49,680 bases of DNA from an uncultured bacterium (GTDB taxonomy: Bacteria > Electryoneota > Electryoneia > Electryoneales > Electryoneaceae). The translations under genes and the position numbers were made by a program. The DNA lies in contig CAJVXH010000003.1 of the NCBI GenBank assembly GCA_913009835.1, positions 1 to 49,680 of the forward strand, written 5' to 3'. Shown piece after piece: positions 7,639-15,795 of the stretch (position 1 is its first letter; the number at the start of each line of letters is the position of its first letter). Under the pieces are notes generated by a model that made no database searches, was not told the origin of the DNA, and saw nothing but the letters and a program-made list of their open reading frames with translations.

Positions 7639-8850
7639 ATGACCCGAGTAAAAAGTGATGCAGAAGTTTTGTTAATGCAAGAGGCGTTGCTGGATGATCC
7701 GGATTTTTTACGTTCGGTGATGCAGGCAACTCTTCAACAGTTCCTTGACAAGGAGCAGACATTTCAGCTGGGCGCAGAGCCGCACGAGCGTACGGAAGAG
7801 CGTCTTGGCTATCGCTGCGGCAGCTACGAGAGAACATTGCTGACCCGTGTTGGCAGGAGGATCACACTACGTGTGCCTCGCGACCGTGAGGGACGCTTCA
7901 GTACCCAGCTTTTTAACCGTTACCAGCGTAGCGAGAAAGCATTCGTGCTGACCCTTATCGAGATGTACGTGCAGGGTGTTTCGACACGCAAGGTGGCGAA
8001 GATCACTGAGGAGTTGTGCGGTGTGGAGGTCTCGAAGTCCCAGGTCTCAGCGCTGGCGGCGGGGCTGGACGCCGAACTTGCGATCTGGCGGAACCGCCCA
8101 CTACAAGCGCATTATCCTTATGTGTACGTGGACGCGACAATGCTGAAGACACGGACTGAAACACGCAGCAACAGCAACGAAGCGGCTTTGCTGGCTGTCG
8201 GGGTACGTGAAAGCGGACACCGTGAGATACTCGGAGTACTACTTGCGGACAGCGAGAGTGAGGCATCCTGGAGTACGATGTTCAGTGACCTTCGCGAGCG
8301 TGGTGTGGAGAGTGTCGGACTTGTGATCAGCGATGATCACCGTGGGCTGGTGAATGCGGTAGAACGTCATTTTCATGGTGCTTCATGGCAACGTTGCCAG
8401 GTGCATGTGATGCGAAACCTGATCGCGAAGTGCCCAAAGAAACGGTTGAAAGAAGTGGTTCCGATGATGAAGGATGTGTTCAGCGCGCCGGATCGGACAG
8501 AGGCTGACAGACGTCTGAAGATGATGATGGAAACGGTCAGTACGTGGAATGAGGATCTGGCGGACTGGCTTGAAACAGCTATTCCCGATGCGCTGTCGAT
8601 CCATGATTGGCCGACAGAACACCACCGGCAGATCAGGACAACGAACATGCTGGAACGTTATCATGGCGAGCTGAAACGGCGGACGCGTGTTGTTCGTATC
8701 TTCCCGAACCGCGCATCGTGCTTGCGCCTGGTAACCGCAATGGTGATGGAAATGGATGAACTGTGGACCACCGGGCGACGATATGTCAACCCCGATATGT
8801 GGGAAGAAGAGAACAAGGAAAACAAAAAACACGTCAGAGAGGCATCATAG
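7639..8850 (+). CDS. IS256-family (Mutator-type) transposase
   Basis: 403 residues with the DDE catalytic set. The first Asp is in PYVYVDATMLKTR, the second in LVISDDHRGLVNAVERHF with the following WQRCQVHVMRN signature, and the Glu is in MLERYHGELKRRTRVVRIFPN. These motifs are diagnostic for IS256/MULE-type transposases. The length is normal and the frame intact, so it is probably active. The start is supported by GGAGG 8 nt upstream. It marks the left border of the accessory island. Confidence 0.95.
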   Translation: MTRVKSDAEVLLMQEALLDDPDFLRSVMQATLQQFLDKEQTFQLGAEPHERTEERLGYRCGSYERTLLTRVGRRITLRVPRDREGRFSTQLFNRYQRSEKAFVLTLIEMYVQGVSTRKVAKITEELCGVEVSKSQVSALAAGLDAELAIWRNRPLQAHYPYVYVDATMLKTRTETRSNSNEAALLAVGVRESGHREILGVLLADSESEASWSTMFSDLRERGVESVGLVISDDHRGLVNAVERHFHGASWQRCQVHVMRNLIAKCPKKRLKEVVPMMKDVFSAPDRTEADRRLKMMMETVSTWNEDLADWLETAIPDALSIHDWPTEHHRQIRTTNMLERYHGELKRRTRVVRIFPNRASCLRLVTAMVMEMDELWTTGRRYVNPDMWEEENKENKKHVREAS

Positions 8851-8883
8851 CATTTTGCACACAATCAAGGACTTGATCAGCTT

Positions 8884-11025
8884 ATGAAAATTAGACTTTC
8901 AATGAATAAGGAAATTCAACTACAAACAAAATCTGACGGGAACACGGTAACAAGATTTACACTTGAAGAAATTGATCTTGAAGACAAGCCCACCCTGAAA
9001 GAAGTATTCCGCAACTATGTCCATGCAACCAATGTCTGGGCCAAAGATCAGAAATGTGGTAAAGATAGCTACCAGGGTATGGTGGGGTTGGCATTCGACG
9101 CGGATGATGGATTGATTACCATGCCTGCTGCTGGAGCCCTGTTCAAAGAATACAAATACATCTTGTATACATCAACTGGGCACTTGGAAGACAAGCCCAA
9201 CCACTACGGTGAACAACATAGATTTCGGATTATCCTACCTTTCGAACCTTCCGACAGCCTTTACTTCACAAATCCAGACGAAGCTGACAAGGTATACGCA
9301 TGGGCAAAATGGCGATTCCCACAGTTTGATCCATATGTCTTTGCTCGTCATATGAAGCTATTTCCAAACCGGAACCCGAACCCCGACCATTACATTGTAA
9401 AGGTCAACACCGAAGGGGATTGGTTTCGTGTGCCAATTGAAGAAGTTTACCAGCTAGTGAAGGACCAGGCTACAAAGACATCAACAGAAAGTGCGGGATC
9501 TTCTGACAAATACCGCTATATCAAACATGGCATGGATATCGTCTTACCTAATAAAAGGATCAGCTACAAACTGGAAACGCTTCGCCCATACCTAGCTACC
9601 TGCAAAGATCAAAAACAGCCATGCTATTGCCCGTTTTGTGATGACCTGAATTCGGAAAGCGCATCAGCATTCGTGCAGATGTCTACCGAAGGTTTCGTGC
9701 ATTTGTTTTGTTCGCATTGCAAATCTGTCGCAGACCAAAAGGGTGAAGGGCAATACTATTATTTCGAAGATCCTGTGGAACCGGGAATGTTCATGCTAGA
9801 AGACAAATTGCTACGCGTTCACATGACTGCTAGTAATGCACACGTTGTTAAGGTCCGCGAAGATTACATCAGTAAAGGAAATCGCGATTATGTGAAAACA
9901 TACCTATCACGTATGCGCAATATCCCAAGTGCAAAATTCACTGTAGATCGTTTTGCCAGTGCTGCTTATGATCAAGTTCAATACGAACTAGATTTCGATA
10001 AGAGTTGCCTGCAAATACAGATTCCAACTGGTATCAATGTTCAGAAGAAGGACAACGCGTTCATCGATTCCTGGTTAGATAGCGTTTTTGGTAAATATAC
10101 AGATTTTATCAAGAACTGGCTTGCCCTGTACTGCTATACCAACTACCAGAAACTACCTGTAATCGTCTTAACCGGTCCACGAGCGACTGGTAAGACGACA
10201 TTTTCAGAAATTGTCGCCAGCATATTCCCCGACTTGGCAACAGACTGGGATGGCAACAAGCAGGACTTCACCCCGTTCTATACGAACAAGCTGCTGATGG
10301 TAGAAGAGAATTATGTGAATCGGAAAGAACAGTATGTGCAAATCAAGAAGGTAACCGGTAGTGAATTCTTAACTGTGAATGAAAAATACATGCCGCAGTA
10401 TCGCGTCCGTAACAACACCAATATCATCCTGACGACCAACGAACCACGGCCTGTATTCCTGGCCGCTAATGAAAAACCAACCAGTCCGGATGACAACAAC
10501 TTCTTCATCTACAAGGTGCCAGCGATCAAGAAGCTGAATCCGATAATCAAGGAAGAAATCCGTGAACGATTCGGACACTACCTACAAACGGAATTGCTTA
10601 GCAGGTATAAGAAATGGGAAGCCCAGCAGCAGTCATCGACGGCACGCTATGGTATTCCATGTCCGATTACGGATCTGGAAAAGGATCTTTACGATTCAGC
10701 ACAAACAAACATCGAAGCGGAAACGGAACTGGTAGCAGAAGCCTTGGTGCTGGGGTATCCAGATAACGATTGTAAGACCCTTGGTGGTGGTAGCCATATC
10801 ATGAAGATGGAATTCAGGGAGATGTTGAAGGCAATGCGTTTACGCCCTGAACGTCACCAAGATTACTTCCGTCGTCTGCAAGACAGTGGTGTGGTAGCCT
10901 ATCAAGAAACACGCAATGCAAGTAAACGGTTAGGATTTGAAATCCTGCGAAAGAAACACTTCTACGGTGAAGCAAAAACAAAGAAACCGATGACAGGAAT
11001 GACAGAAGATGACAGCGTTATTTGA
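8884..11025 (+). CDS. Plasmid/phage-type primase-helicase
   Basis: The N-terminal region resembles an archaeo-eukaryotic-type primase: Asp72/Asp74 in LAFDADDG, His100 in LYTSTGH, and EQHRFRIILPF. A zinc ribbon follows (YCPFC near residue 248, FCSHC near 277). A superfamily-3/DUF5906-like helicase carries Walker A GPRATGKT (431-438), Walker B-like LLMVEEN and the sensor NIILTTNEPRP. Such fusions start replication of plasmids, phages and satellite elements. The ATG lies 12 bp from the IS right end and has no good ribosome site, so the original promoter or some N-terminus may have been lost. The 3' end encodes three TGACA motifs that begin the repeat cluster downstream. Confidence 0.8.
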   Translation: MKIRLSMNKEIQLQTKSDGNTVTRFTLEEIDLEDKPTLKEVFRNYVHATNVWAKDQKCGKDSYQGMVGLAFDADDGLITMPAAGALFKEYKYILYTSTGHLEDKPNHYGEQHRFRIILPFEPSDSLYFTNPDEADKVYAWAKWRFPQFDPYVFARHMKLFPNRNPNPDHYIVKVNTEGDWFRVPIEEVYQLVKDQATKTSTESAGSSDKYRYIKHGMDIVLPNKRISYKLETLRPYLATCKDQKQPCYCPFCDDLNSESASAFVQMSTEGFVHLFCSHCKSVADQKGEGQYYYFEDPVEPGMFMLEDKLLRVHMTASNAHVVKVREDYISKGNRDYVKTYLSRMRNIPSAKFTVDRFASAAYDQVQYELDFDKSCLQIQIPTGINVQKKDNAFIDSWLDSVFGKYTDFIKNWLALYCYTNYQKLPVIVLTGPRATGKTTFSEIVASIFPDLATDWDGNKQDFTPFYTNKLLMVEENYVNRKEQYVQIKKVTGSEFLTVNEKYMPQYRVRNNTNIILTTNEPRPVFLAANEKPTSPDDNNFFIYKVPAIKKLNPIIKEEIRERFGHYLQTELLSRYKKWEAQQQSSTARYGIPCPITDLEKDLYDSAQTNIEAETELVAEALVLGYPDNDCKTLGGGSHIMKMEFREMLKAMRLRPERHQDYFRRLQDSGVVAYQETRNASKRLGFEILRKKHFYGEAKTKKPMTGMTEDDSVI

Positions 11026-11273
11026 TGTGTTTTGTCACCCTTAATTCCTGACTATTATAGCAAATACAAGCGTAGTGACAGAAATGACAAGAAATTTTAG
11101 AAAGTGGTATCTGGTAAAATATATACCAATCCCGTTATAGCATACACACCTATAAAGAGTTCTGAAAAATCCCTGTCATTCTTGTCACCCGTCATGTATT
11201 TGTTGTCTATAACGCAAGTTAAGGGTGACAGAAGCGTTTGCAAATAGTTGTCACCAGCTGTCATCAATTGTCA
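10991..11273. repeat. Clustered TGTCA/TGACA motifs (candidate iterons)
   Basis: TGACA at 10991, 11000, 11010, 11076, 11085 and 11226; TGTCA at 11033, 11174, 11183, 11249, 11259 and 11269. Within groups the spacing is 9-10 bp, about one helical turn. Twelve copies in 283 bp is far above chance for a 5-mer on both strands (below one expected). The cluster begins inside the end of the primase gene and continues into non-coding DNA. This position fits a replication origin bound by the primase-helicase or an initiator. Confidence 0.65.
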
Positions 11274-11710
11274 CCGTTTTTGTTTTTGTGTGTTGTGATG
11301 TCGTATTGCTGCGCTTCGACCTGGTGAAATACGGGGTCGCATGGGCTGGATGTTTCGAATCGGTATCACACATCAAAACACAAAAAAATCAATGAATAGG
11401 ATAACGGCTTTATGAAGGGGGTTGCACACAACAAGACACAAAAACAAACACAAACACCTTCACCACGCCCAGGCTTAAGCTAGTAGCTGCCAGTCAGCCC
11501 CAACCCACCTGCAAAATCTGAAAAAGTCAACCTATTGGGTATCTGAAAAAAATATCCAGAAAATATTTCGGAAAGCGAATTACGCTTGACCGCCGGGGGA
11601 CCCGCAGGTACCGAATTACCAGTATTTTCCAGCATAGCCGTATCTCCACCGGCCCCTGATCCTAGAGAAGTATCGATCAAATATGTGTAAAATGATGCTG
11701 TCACTAGATT
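11274..11710. other. Non-coding AT/AC-rich region beside the candidate origin
   Basis: Holds an imperfect inverted repeat (TTTTTGTGTGTTGTGATG near 11283 against CACATCAAAACACAAAAA near 11369) and an A/C-rich tract with repeated ACACAA around 11424-11460. A possible 74-codon minus-strand frame at 11480-11704 has no recognisable content and is not called. AT-rich DNA next to iterons would suit an unwinding element, but this is inference. Confidence 0.4.
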
Positions 11711-14700
11711 TTATCCAAGTTCATCCTCACGTCGTTCTGCCTCTTGATCGTTGGACGTTGCTTCATAACGATACCAATCTGCGACTTTCTTCATGATTCC
11801 CGCCACCCTTGGCCATTTTCCTACTAATTCTGAGGCATAATCAGCGTAGTGCACCGCTAAATCCCTTTCTTGTTGTCCACCGTCAAATGGACCTCGTGAT
11901 GTGGTGCCACGACTATTGTAAATACTGGATTCAAAATCACGATCTACTTTATCGTCAGCTATTTCTTCAATAATTTCACAAACTACCGGATCTGGCCATA
12001 TCCCATCTCGCTCGGCAGGTCCCCATTTCAACATTTTTCCAATATAGGCCAAACCAAGCTCCCGATACTTTGTCCTTTCGAGTAGCCCAAGCACTTCTTG
12101 GATCCAATCCTTCAAATACTGTCCATCTAAATTCACCGCCAGTTTCATACCAGGCACACTATGCCAAGATTCTAAGAGATACCAGGACAATTGCTCCATA
12201 TGTTTACTGTCTTCTTCCGACTTATCATTGTCACCCCCACCATGGCGATATCCAACAGCTTCAACAAAGAAAGCAGGATTATTTTCAAGTTCTTCGTGCA
12301 AAAGCAAGCGACCTGCGTTGATGCTAAGCATACGTAGGTAATGAAATTCTATCATTAGTATATCTTTTCTGTCAATTTGAGCAGCTTCAACAAGATAATC
12401 GAGTAGTTGTTTTGCATCATACGGAGATGTTCTAAAATTATCATCATCAAAGGACACAATGAGGCTTTCATTAAGTGCTTTATACACTATATTACTATTC
12501 AACATTTCTTTCTTATCATATGTATGCATTGCTAATATATCTAATGCAAACCTTGGTCTCTTATGAATTATTAATTCTTGCATAATACGGTTAAATAGAT
12601 TAGCATCATCTGACCATACGCAATTTATGCCTCTCCAGAAGCTATATTGCGTATCATCATCGAAGAAAGATACTAGATCTAGAGTATTATTTGAGAGTGG
12701 GAAGCAGATTAAGGCTGCAACTCTTGTGTCCTGATCAAACTTTTCAAGTATCGAAGTCGTTAGATAACTAATAATCCATTCTTCTCCAAGATTCCATATA
12801 GCGCCTTTGACATAAGATTGAGCCATTATCCTACTAGAATTATCCTTACCAAGGCAATCAATCATAGCATGTGAAATGTCATCGCTATGATCAACATCAA
12901 ATAAACAACGTCCTATCTCGTAGGGAGTATCAACAATTTCGGAGAAATCTATTAATGAATCAGTGCCATCATTTTCCAATATATCACGGATAGCTTCAAG
13001 TCGCAGTTCATTCAGTACATTTCTGTTTGACTCCCAATCTGAACGTAGATATTCAAGTTGTGGGTGATTTGAGAAAAGCCAACTATATTTATCAATAAGA
13101 GACGTTGGCGTTAGGTCTCCAACTATACTGGCGAGCTGATCAACAATATCTTGTGGCAAGGACCAATTTGCGTCTGCGAAAGATCTATGTCTATTCACAA
13201 AATCTCGAAGGGCGTTCCACAATTTGACTTTAATGCCACCTTCAGGTGATGAATCTGCGTAGTCCTTCAGGGCTTGCAGCATGAAGGGAAATACTTCTTG
13301 GTGTACATTTTGTAAGTGCTCAACGAGGTCAACCCAACCTGATGGTGTTTTTTGGGCTTCATCAAGGATTAATCCAGATAAGACTTTTAATGAATCCGAA
13401 TATTCATCCCGCGTCGGTCGATTAGGTTCGGAAGGCCAATCTCTCCATAATACAGATCTTGCACCCGGTCCACTCCTGATCGAAAAACTACTTTCGCCCG
13501 GGAGTAATGCTGTTAGGAGCCGCGTAGCTACACTTGGATTGTTGTGACGAATCCTATCAAGAGCAGAGTCTCTTTGCTTGGTATCAGCTCCACACTGCGG
13601 GAATGCAAGCCTGAAGAACGAGAGTAAACTTCTGAATGGACTGTTGACTAAGTTGGTATCTGGCACTATTTCCGTAAGCTTGCTGAGTATCAATGCTACA
13701 CGTGTGAAATACTCCGGGGACCAAGCGAGATGTTCGAGAGCCCAAAGCAGATGTGGGTACTCATAGTTTGACAATACAAGACCCGGCTGTTCATTCCAAA
13801 GAATTAGGATTGATTGTGTTGATGATTTCAGATCTTCTTCTAGGATTCTAAGGAATTCATTTGGCGATGCTTCTGCTAGATTTGTCAACTGGTCAGCGAA
13901 ATCGATCCAAAGCTCACTGGACTTCAAAGCTTCGCCAGTTAGCTCGCGTACAGTTCTATCAACTTGCCACGAAACGTCCTGTCTATCTGAAATCGTTATT
14001 GGTGGATTAGCCGCTGCGAGTGCACCCAGCATAGCAAGAGTATCGGAAATCCCCTTTCTCAGGACCGTTGAATATTTTCGGGTTTTATGTCGGATGCTTG
14101 CAAACGGTTGTTCCTCTGGCGGTAGATCCTGCTTAGGATCACGTTCAAGTAGTACGTATTTTGCATTTTCAATGAAGTGATCAATGTCCTCCCTGCTAAC
14201 AAACTCCGAAATCATTCGCCATGAATCTTCTTTGGCGTTAACGCGCCATTCTGTACCAATTTGCCTGAATGGGGCATCTTGCACTTTCCGCCACTTCGTA
14301 AGTATCAATTTAACATCAAGATAAGCCCTATTTGAAAGACTCTCAATTACTTTCTTATCTCCATCCTTTTGTTCATCCCACTGACCTGCAAGTATTAACG
14401 GTATTAAATCTTGAATACTTTCACCTGTTACCCAATCAGGAGTTTCAAGAGGGATAGTTGCTGTTACTCTCCTATATGCCATAAAACTGCGGCGAGCTAA
14501 GGCTGCAAGCGATCTGGCATTAGCACTAGGTAATTGTTTCTTTAGTATCTCTACTGCCATAGAGGCACGTAGCCTTGGAACTGGAATGTCTATTTTCTGT
14601 ACGTAATCAGATCCAACAGCTAGAAGTACATGGTGACCAGTAGTTATGGCCGAGTTAATAGCATATGCAGATGAGGGGTTAGGAATTACTAGAATTAATG

Positions 14701-15490
14701 GATCTGGTGATGAAGAAAAGTGTCTAAAACTTGATGAATCCTCAATAATTATGCTTTTACTAAACAATTTAGCACCTTCATTATCAGACAAAGATGCAAA
14801 TGATGCTGCAATAAAAGCTAGTGATTCGTCTGTAGTATCAGATCTAATTACTCTTGCTGAAGCTTCCGCATTCTGGATATTAAGCAACTGTTGTACTGCT
14901 TCATGCCTTCCAGATAGATAGAAGTCTGAATAGATCTGAGGTGTTGTGGATGTAGACCATTCAAGCCACCAAGGCTCCAGTGCTTGTACATGTTCTAATG
15001 GTTTGCCGAGCTTGGCAGAAAGCCATACATGAACACCGGTCGCTGTGGATAGCCATGTGATTAAATTGTCAGCATCGTAAACACGAATATCTTTCCATTT
15101 GGCTTCTTTTTTCTTGGTCTGCACCCATGTTTCTTTACCTGCCCAAAGTCTAGGAGTGCAGAAAATGAAAGTGGAATTTGCTAATTCCCCTTCTGCCACT
15201 TGTTTTGTTCGCTTTTCGTAATCACTCTTGATTTTGGAATCAGGATCCTTCCCGACACCCATCTCCCAGTATACTTTACCTGTTGGAACAAACGTACTCT
15301 GGGTCGAATTGTCTGTTTCTCCATCCCAGCCAGCAAATCCAGCACCTTCTTGGGCGCGGAATTCAATCCTATCAGGTTTTGAAGTAGCAAGGACGAGTCT
15401 GCGTATTAGATCAGGAAAATCGTACCGACCTTCAATACGATCAGCCCAATGGGTCAGATCTGTGGCGTTAGCCGAGATTGGATTAGCCAT
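11711..15490 (-). CDS. Large nuclease-like / degenerate NTPase protein, candidate defence factor
   Basis: 1259 aa. Residues 1-170 look like a restriction-endonuclease-type fold: RIEFRAQEGAGFAGWDGE, then VPTGKVYWEMGVGKD, SDYEKRT, STFIFCTPRLWAGKETW and VRVYDADNLITWL. I recall this arrangement at the N-terminus of large uncharacterised bacterial proteins. Residues 185-340 follow a STAND-like NTPase pattern (a SGRHEAV start, IRSDTTDESLAFIAAS, LILVIPNPSS), but no GxxxxGK[ST] P-loop is visible. Residues 350-1259 are helical and repeat-like, without recognised motifs. The gene sits downstream of the type III R-M operon on the same strand, separated by a transposase fragment. A defence role is inferred from architecture and context only. 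Confidence 0.6.
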   Translation of the reverse strand: MANPISANATDLTHWADRIEGRYDFPDLIRRLVLATSKPDRIEFRAQEGAGFAGWDGETDNSTQSTFVPTGKVYWEMGVGKDPDSKIKSDYEKRTKQVAEGELANSTFIFCTPRLWAGKETWVQTKKKEAKWKDIRVYDADNLITWLSTATGVHVWLSAKLGKPLEHVQALEPWWLEWSTSTTPQIYSDFYLSGRHEAVQQLLNIQNAEASARVIRSDTTDESLAFIAASFASLSDNEGAKLFSKSIIIEDSSSFRHFSSSPDPLILVIPNPSSAYAINSAITTGHHVLLAVGSDYVQKIDIPVPRLRASMAVEILKKQLPSANARSLAALARRSFMAYRRVTATIPLETPDWVTGESIQDLIPLILAGQWDEQKDGDKKVIESLSNRAYLDVKLILTKWRKVQDAPFRQIGTEWRVNAKEDSWRMISEFVSREDIDHFIENAKYVLLERDPKQDLPPEEQPFASIRHKTRKYSTVLRKGISDTLAMLGALAAANPPITISDRQDVSWQVDRTVRELTGEALKSSELWIDFADQLTNLAEASPNEFLRILEEDLKSSTQSILILWNEQPGLVLSNYEYPHLLWALEHLAWSPEYFTRVALILSKLTEIVPDTNLVNSPFRSLLSFFRLAFPQCGADTKQRDSALDRIRHNNPSVATRLLTALLPGESSFSIRSGPGARSVLWRDWPSEPNRPTRDEYSDSLKVLSGLILDEAQKTPSGWVDLVEHLQNVHQEVFPFMLQALKDYADSSPEGGIKVKLWNALRDFVNRHRSFADANWSLPQDIVDQLASIVGDLTPTSLIDKYSWLFSNHPQLEYLRSDWESNRNVLNELRLEAIRDILENDGTDSLIDFSEIVDTPYEIGRCLFDVDHSDDISHAMIDCLGKDNSSRIMAQSYVKGAIWNLGEEWIISYLTTSILEKFDQDTRVAALICFPLSNNTLDLVSFFDDDTQYSFWRGINCVWSDDANLFNRIMQELIIHKRPRFALDILAMHTYDKKEMLNSNIVYKALNESLIVSFDDDNFRTSPYDAKQLLDYLVEAAQIDRKDILMIEFHYLRMLSINAGRLLLHEELENNPAFFVEAVGYRHGGGDNDKSEEDSKHMEQLSWYLLESWHSVPGMKLAVNLDGQYLKDWIQEVLGLLERTKYRELGLAYIGKMLKWGPAERDGIWPDPVVCEIIEEIADDKVDRDFESSIYNSRGTTSRGPFDGGQQERDLAVHYADYASELVGKWPRVAGIMKKVADWYRYEATSNDQEAERREDELG

Positions 15491-15573
15491 TCTAAACCCC
15501 CACGTGGGTGTGCGAACACCATACCCTCAGGTAGAACAATTAAGCTATGATCTTTAGTTTGTCCCGCATGATT

Positions 15574-15699
15574 TCATACGGTGTTATTCATGAAATAATC
15601 AATGAACTCAATGGCACATTTCTGGTTGTGTTTCGGATAGATTTTTAGCGCACGAATCCGGGTTGTGTCATCGGTCGTCGTGTACTGGAAACGGCGTTT
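15574..15699 (-). pseudogene. Fragment of an integrase-core (IS481-like) transposase
   Basis: About 41 codons match the start of an rve/integrase catalytic core: RFQYTTTDDTTRIRALKIYP then HNQKCAIEFIDYFM, including the first catalytic Asp context. Nothing upstream or downstream in any frame continues the domain, so this is a remnant. It lies in the 305-bp gap between the Res gene and the 1259-aa gene and shows that mobile DNA once separated or joined them. Confidence 0.65.
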
Positions 15700-15795
15700 T
15701 ATAGAAAATGTAGTAGCCTGTCCCCATCCAAATACCGGAAGTCGACTGATTAAGCCCAAATCAAAGCAAGGTCAAAACCGTATCGAACCATATGA

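Larger units (their letters stand above)
7483..8872 (+). mobile_element. IS256-family insertion sequence
   Basis: The left end (7483) begins GTCCTTAAGTTTGTGCAAAA. The right end, read inward from 8872, begins GTCCTTGATTGTGTGCAAAA. These are imperfect terminal inverted repeats of about 28 bp that frame a single Mutator-type transposase. The family normally leaves 8-9 bp target duplications, but the flanks here (left ending GGGTTGC, right starting TTGATCAGC) do not match. The ends were placed by eye and could be off by a base or two. Confidence 0.85.

Noticed and set aside
11480..11704. 74-codon minus-strand frame next to the 1259-aa gene
   Set aside because: Low-complexity content, no ribosome site and no recognisable motif.
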